In this document: positions 59,641-64,000 of the stretch, in pieces
Layout: the number at the start of each line of letters is the position of its first letter
Numbering within the stretch: the stretch's first letter is position 1
Assembly: GCF_954871325.1 (NCBI RefSeq)
Contig: NC_088776.1
Coordinates: 37,372,508-37,436,507 of the forward strand
Source: Gordionus sp. m RMFG-2023
Taxonomy: Eukaryota; Nematomorpha; Gordioida; Chordodea; Parachordodidae
DNA length: 64,000 nt
Direction of reading: 5' to 3'
The notes under the pieces: model-generated
What the model saw: the letters and a program-made list of their open reading frames with translations, nothing else
Told to the model about the DNA's origin: nothing
The model's database searches: none
Translations under genes and position numbers: made by a program

Positions 59641-60700
59641 TTAACCCTTCAATACTCCGGTGAAAAAAATGACGTTAGTACTCGGGTGGGGTTAATAGAC
59701 CCCAATTTCAAATGTATATATCTCTAGTTATATTTATTATTTTCATTTGATATTTGGATGTAAGTTAGATCTAACCTTAAGCTTGATAAAATATTTTTAT
59801 ATCTTAAGCCTAGATTAAAGATGATGAGGATAATTATAATTTGTGCCAGAATTTTTTTTAAAAAAGCTTACATTTTTTAAATTTCAAATATAAAATTAAA
59901 AAAATAACTTATCCATCATATAATCATGATAATTCATAATATGGATTTTTATTCTTCAATACAAAAAAAATTACACTAATACATTCTAATATAAAAAATA
60001 TAGAACATTGAAATATGCTAAATTTGACATGCAAAACATTTATTACATAAAATATTAATGTGTTCTAAACATAAATTTATTTTACATATTTGACAAAAAT
60101 ATTTTGTTTTTTTTATAAGGAGAGTTTTATGTCATATGATAGTTTATTTGGCATGTATTGCATGAATGGGCATTTACCACGAAATGCTGGAAGCATTTCA
60201 TTTAGGGTTGATAATTCTGATATTGTATAAGATCTGTAGCAGTAGCAGTTATCAACAAATTTTTGAAAATTATTTTTAAAGTGAGTTGCTTTGTCTAACA
60301 TTTTTCTCTCTTCTCTTGTTAATATGTCATCATATCTTATTGTATGAATTAGAAATCTGAATCTTTTGAGTGTCATTGTTGCTCTAAATATCTCAATTCC
60401 AAACCCATCCGATTTCCATAATTGAGTCACCTTATTTTTAGCTAATTTTACAGAGAAATAGATATGATAAACAATTCCATATTTACCTTAATAATATTTA
60501 AGTTTAATGTCTGTTTCAATTAGCATATCTTCTTAATCTAATTCAGATTGTGTATCATGATCACTATCATAAATAAAATTTATTCATCATTATCAATTAC
60601 ATAGTCATAATCGCCTCAAATAAAATGATATTACATCTTAAATTTTTTTTTATATACTATCAGAATCTGCAAAAATCATAGTATATAATAAAAATAATTT
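59641..60700 (-). mobile_element. piggyBac relic
   Basis: TTAA at 59641-59644 is followed by CCCTTCAATACTCCGGTG, a piggyBac-type end. The transposase on the minus strand is internally deleted. The opposite end with an inverted copy and TTAA was not found, so the upper limit is approximate. Confidence 0.75.
59995..60620 (-). pseudogene. piggyBac transposase with internal deletion
   Basis: On the minus strand an acidic N-terminal piece (YDSDHDTQSELD-EDM, about 60580-60530) precedes a GT at the end of LKYY (about 60490). The next exon starts at an AG near 60430: VTQLWKSDGFGIEIFRATMT, FLIHTIRYDDILTREERKML, then TLNEMLPAFRGKCPFMQYMP. In active relatives this last motif reads '(V/I)DE...FRG', so the first catalytic Asp is Asn here. 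At about 60113 the frame ends and jumps to the cysteine-rich tail KYFCQICKINLCLEHINILC, NKCFACQ (60090-60010). About 250 residues with the other catalytic Asps are missing. Confidence 0.85.
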
Positions 60701-62471
60701 GAGAAATGAGCCAGATGGTGAAAATAATAATAAAATAACTCCACCAAAAAAAATGTTTAAGTTTTCTTTTTAACCTATAAAATGTGTCCAAAAAATGTAA
60801 TATCAGTTTCAAAATCTTCAAGTTCTAATTTAAAAAGATACTTGATTGTAATATTTATTATTTTATATAATATAACTCTAAGTATCATGTTATTTATTTA
60901 TTGTTAAGAATTTCAATAAAATATAATTTTTTTACCATTACATCCGTGATGATGAGCATGTGTTAGATTAATGTACAAAATTGCTAGCTTTATAATATTA
61001 TCATTAAAATATTTCAGGGTATGAGCTTATAGGTTTAGATAAAGATAAAAGTTTAAGTTTCAGGGTCGGTTCGTAAAATTTTGGTTCAAACCTTTTTCAT
61101 TTAAGCTTAATTACAATTATAAATATGTAAAAAGAACATTTTTTAAAAATTTATTATTATTTTAATTTATATCTAGTAGAAGAAGATATAAATTCTATGG
61201 TTGATAACACTCCTATATGGTAACTTAGATATCTCACCGTCCAATAGCAATATACAAAAATATCTGTGTATAATTAATGATACGTATTAATCAAAATTGA
61301 TTATTAAAGATATTTAAAAGAGTTGGAATATCAAAAGTTCCAACGGTTCCCAGACCTTTATAGAGGTCTAATTGGCAAATTTTTTAATGGTTTAAGTTCG
61401 GTTTAGGTTCTGTAAATAATAACGGTTAAAACCCATTTAGATTCGCCTTATAATAATAGTAATAAATGTGAAAATTATGCACCAGCCTGATTTAAATAAA
61501 CGGTTAAGTTAGCTAAATTTCAGGTTCTCTTGAAGGTCATCGCGAGGCTTTATTGTCTATATTTTTGTAAATGTTACATTACTAAGGTAGGACAAAGTAG
61601 TTGAAGCTCTAAATAAGTTTATATAGGTAGGATTTGCTCGTTTACTATAAAAAGATTATAATTTCCAGGTAAAAATTAATTTGCCATTCATTATCTGCAA
61701 CATAAAATATTGTTTATTTAGCTTAGTACTATTGTAGATTAAGTTATATCCTCCTAGCTATCTAATTTAGCCTATTACCAAGGTAAACGGCAAAGACCTG
61801 CAGTAAAATAATTGACACAAATTATATTAAATGCTTTATTTTACATTCCCCCCCCCCCCCCCCCCCCTCATCCCACTCTTTAAGACTATTACTATCATTG
61901 AAGCCGATATTTCAACTTCTCATTTAATACTCATATTGAGTATTTATTTGCAAAAAATTTTACAAATAGTAAGAGTAACATTATGAATTACCTTGAATCT
62001 TATTGAAATTTAACGATAGAAAATATCAATAAATTCATAAATAGACATTTACCCTATTATTGTAATAAATACTCATTATTCATTCTATATTTATAATTCA
62101 TTTAAATAAGATAAGATCTATTTATATTCACAAATAGTGAGATAAACTAATTAAAATATTAGTAAACATAAAATGTTTAACCATCACCAAGAGATTTATT
62201 AATCTTTACAAAAGCTTTATTTAATAAAATATTTGTAATATCCCCTAATATATACATTCTTATTATAAGATAAATTAATACTCATTGGCAATGAGTATTT
62301 TTATATTTATTATTAATGATACCAATACCCTGAGTTTTTTTAAACATAACAATTTTATATATTAATTTATATTTGTATAATAATAAAATGATATATATTT
62401 TTTGAATTATAAATATGAGCAAGTTTTAAATGATATATAAACCGAAATTAGATAACAATATCAGAAAAATA
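60701..62471. other. Non-coding DNA downstream of the SLC45 gene
   Basis: GGTTTAAGTTCGGTTTAGG and neighbouring motifs at 61380-61450, and similar ones near 61050-61100, are worn ends of the BED-hAT family. A C run lies at about 61848-61867. The 3' untranslated region of the SLC45 gene should start just below 62472; no clear polyadenylation signal was identified. Confidence 0.5.
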
Positions 62472-64000
62472 TCAAATCGAATCGAGATATAAATTTAGAT
62501 CTGATTCGGAAGCGATTATATTTTTTGCGAAGTAGCATCCTAATGAAGAAACAACCAGAGCCGATATCATGTAATAGCGTGGATCGGATGACAATTTAAT
62601 TATCTGTCCTATAATGGTAGTCGCTATAATTTGCGCTAAAAAATAACCGATATCCAATACGGCTATGTCTGCACCTATACCGAAAGAACGAACTTTATCA
62701 TATTTGACGTCATTTTTAACGGAATAAGACTGATTCAAAGTTTTAAAAGATTTTTTGGTGTTATTAAAATCATGATGTAAATTTGCATGATGTACCTCAT
62801 TTCCATTTATCGCAAGGAGTGGACTTTGTTTGTCAGACTGTATCTCATTGGATAGGTTGAAGTAGTATTTTGTTTTATTGGTGTGATATTTGGACAGCAA
62901 AATAAAAGGTACGGAATTGACGACAGCTAAAGTTATACCAGTGAACGTGGTCACCATATTGCACAGCAAGACTCCTTTTACGGGTGATAAGATCATCGAG
63001 AGCATCGCGAAGTCGAAAACTAGTAAGCTCACGATGTAAAGCTTTTTTATACTCATCCATCCCTGACTTATTATAAATCTTTCTAGTAATGGAGAAACAA
63101 TAGCGGCCATTAACGAATGCCATAGAAGACCCCAACTAGCTGACCTCACTCCTAGATCGTAAAACTTTCTTAATTCTAGACCTTCTCCAACCTTTGGGTC
63201 ACCCTCAAAAATATACCGGCCCATATAATCCGCATAGAAGAGATTATGGATCATCAAAGCTGTCCACATAAACAAATGTGCCAAAAAAAGACGTCTAAGA
63301 ACTAGAGGCCACCTGAGCCATATATTGAGATATCTTACGGCTCCTCTCAACTTTAGAAATGTTTTTAATGCCTTTTTAGTGGGCCAATGCATTATACGAC
63401 TGCAATAAAAATAGGAAACTATTTTATATATCGTCTGATTGGGTGACTCTCTATCTCTAAATGATATGCCTTTATTAGAGCTTGATTTTAATTGTATATA
63501 TGCATTTGGCAACCTTATCTCCACTTTAGGGTCATCCTTATAAGGATATTTTGATTTTTTAACGAATGAATTCTCTTCAAATACAAGTATTAAAAGTTCC
63601 GAATCATTGTATTCCGAATTATTACTTTCATATCCATCGTCATCGGTTAAAATTATTGTTTCTTTTTCGGTATATTTATTTTGCTGAAATGGAGTAAAAT
63701 TCTGTCTCCAATTCTTATTGCGCCCGTCATCTTTCAATGATACCAAAGTAGCTAATAGACTCAATACGAATAACATGGCTAAAAAGTAGAATATAGAGTT
63801 TTCTTGGGGGTTTGGAAAATATCGTGCTAGGTAAGAAGCATTCCATTCGAAGGCAACTATAAGGTAACCCACGCAACTTCCTAAAGCCAACATGCTTGAA
63901 TAAATTGCATAAGACAACTCAGCCCATTTGGTATTTTTGTAAATATCCGATAAAAGTGCCTCGAAAGGGTTCAAACATACTTGAGTACAATAATCAAGCC
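62472..64000 (-). CDS. SLC45-family sugar/proton carrier, 3' exon (partial)
   Basis: An open frame runs from the window edge (LDYCTQVCLNPFEALLSDIY) down to a stop at 62472. No start is needed, because the frame continues upstream through 64000. SLC45 proteins are 12-helix major-facilitator carriers thought to cotransport sugars with protons. Evidence: the hallmark block LRRLFLAHLFMWTALMIHNL, FYADYMGRYIFEGDP (63330-63195), which matches '[27 protein letters not shown]' in animal SLC45s. There are also membrane spans at SYAIYSSMLALGSCVGYLIV, FYFLAMLFVLSLLATLVSL, LYIVSLLVFDFAMLSMIL, MVTTFTGITLAVVNSVPFIL and the C-terminal GYFLAQIIATTIIG plus YYMISALVVSSLGCYF. A long cytosolic loop of about 130 residues, typical of the family, lies between helices 6 and 7, and a second polar loop precedes helix 11. 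The frame is intact and looks functional. Which of SLC45A1-A4 it resembles most is not clear. Confidence 0.88.
   Translation of the reverse strand, partial: LDYCTQVCLNPFEALLSDIYKNTKWAELSYAIYSSMLALGSCVGYLIVAFEWNASYLARYFPNPQENSIFYFLAMLFVLSLLATLVSLKDDGRNKNWRQNFTPFQQNKYTEKETIILTDDDGYESNNSEYNDSELLILVFEENSFVKKSKYPYKDDPKVEIRLPNAYIQLKSSSNKGISFRDRESPNQTIYKIVSYFYCSRIMHWPTKKALKTFLKLRGAVRYLNIWLRWPLVLRRLFLAHLFMWTALMIHNLFYADYMGRYIFEGDPKVGEGLELRKFYDLGVRSASWGLLWHSLMAAIVSPLLERFIISQGWMSIKKLYIVSLLVFDFAMLSMILSPVKGVLLCNMVTTFTGITLAVVNSVPFILLSKYHTNKTKYYFNLSNEIQSDKQSPLLAINGNEVHHANLHHDFNNTKKSFKTLNQSYSVKNDVKYDKVRSFGIGADIAVLDIGYFLAQIIATTIIGQIIKLSSDPRYYMISALVVSSLGCYFAKNIIASESDLNLYLDSI

Noticed and set aside
62875-63135. 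Second minus-strand frame inside the SLC45 exon
   Set aside because: Overlaps the clearly conserved carrier frame and has no recognisable domain.

Overview
The window is very AT-rich animal DNA (by eye roughly three quarters A+T or more), with spliced host genes, GT-AG introns and dense eukaryotic DNA transposons. Gene content (a 3-beta-HSD-type enzyme and an SLC45 carrier) and element families (hAT, piggyBac, a Sola-like element, Ty3/gypsy) fit an invertebrate metazoan, perhaps an arthropod. The species cannot be fixed from the sequence.

Host genes lie only at the two edges, both on the minus strand. At the left, three exons of a 3-beta-hydroxysteroid dehydrogenase-like gene read from 7703 down to 133, and the gene continues out of the window. 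Its 6.3 kb first intron holds a decayed hAT element with a second, well preserved hAT element (3833-6635, perfect 8 bp target duplication) inside it. At the right, 64000-62472 is the last exon of an SLC45-family sugar/proton carrier whose upstream exons lie outside the window.

The 55 kb between them is almost all mobile DNA. In order: a long-TIR, Sola-like transposon (8459-12620, 4 bp duplication AAAC); a hAT MITE (12792-13200); a DUF4371-type hAT (13912-16558, perfect TAATAACC duplication); a GC-rich hAT remnant (18211-19027); a small MITE (20477-20690); a 5.3 kb foldback element (21050-26348); a small hAT (26477-27504); a nest of hATs inside hATs (27879-35064); a second, larger nest (36977-53826); another hAT (55324-57638); and a piggyBac relic (59641 to about 60.7 kb).

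The larger nest has four levels: a BED-finger hAT, split by a second hAT-like element (38293-53433), which contains a second foldback element (about 38618-51872), which contains a nearly young Ty3/gypsy LTR retrotransposon (38799-44390) in its left arm. The matching position in the right arm still shows the empty site.

The most unusual finding is that the two foldback elements, with different outer ends, share the same arm unit. This is a roughly 115-119 bp tandem repeat carrying the 12 bp palindrome TGACAATTGTCA, about a dozen copies per arm, in mirror-image arrays. No protein-coding gene is visible in the first one.
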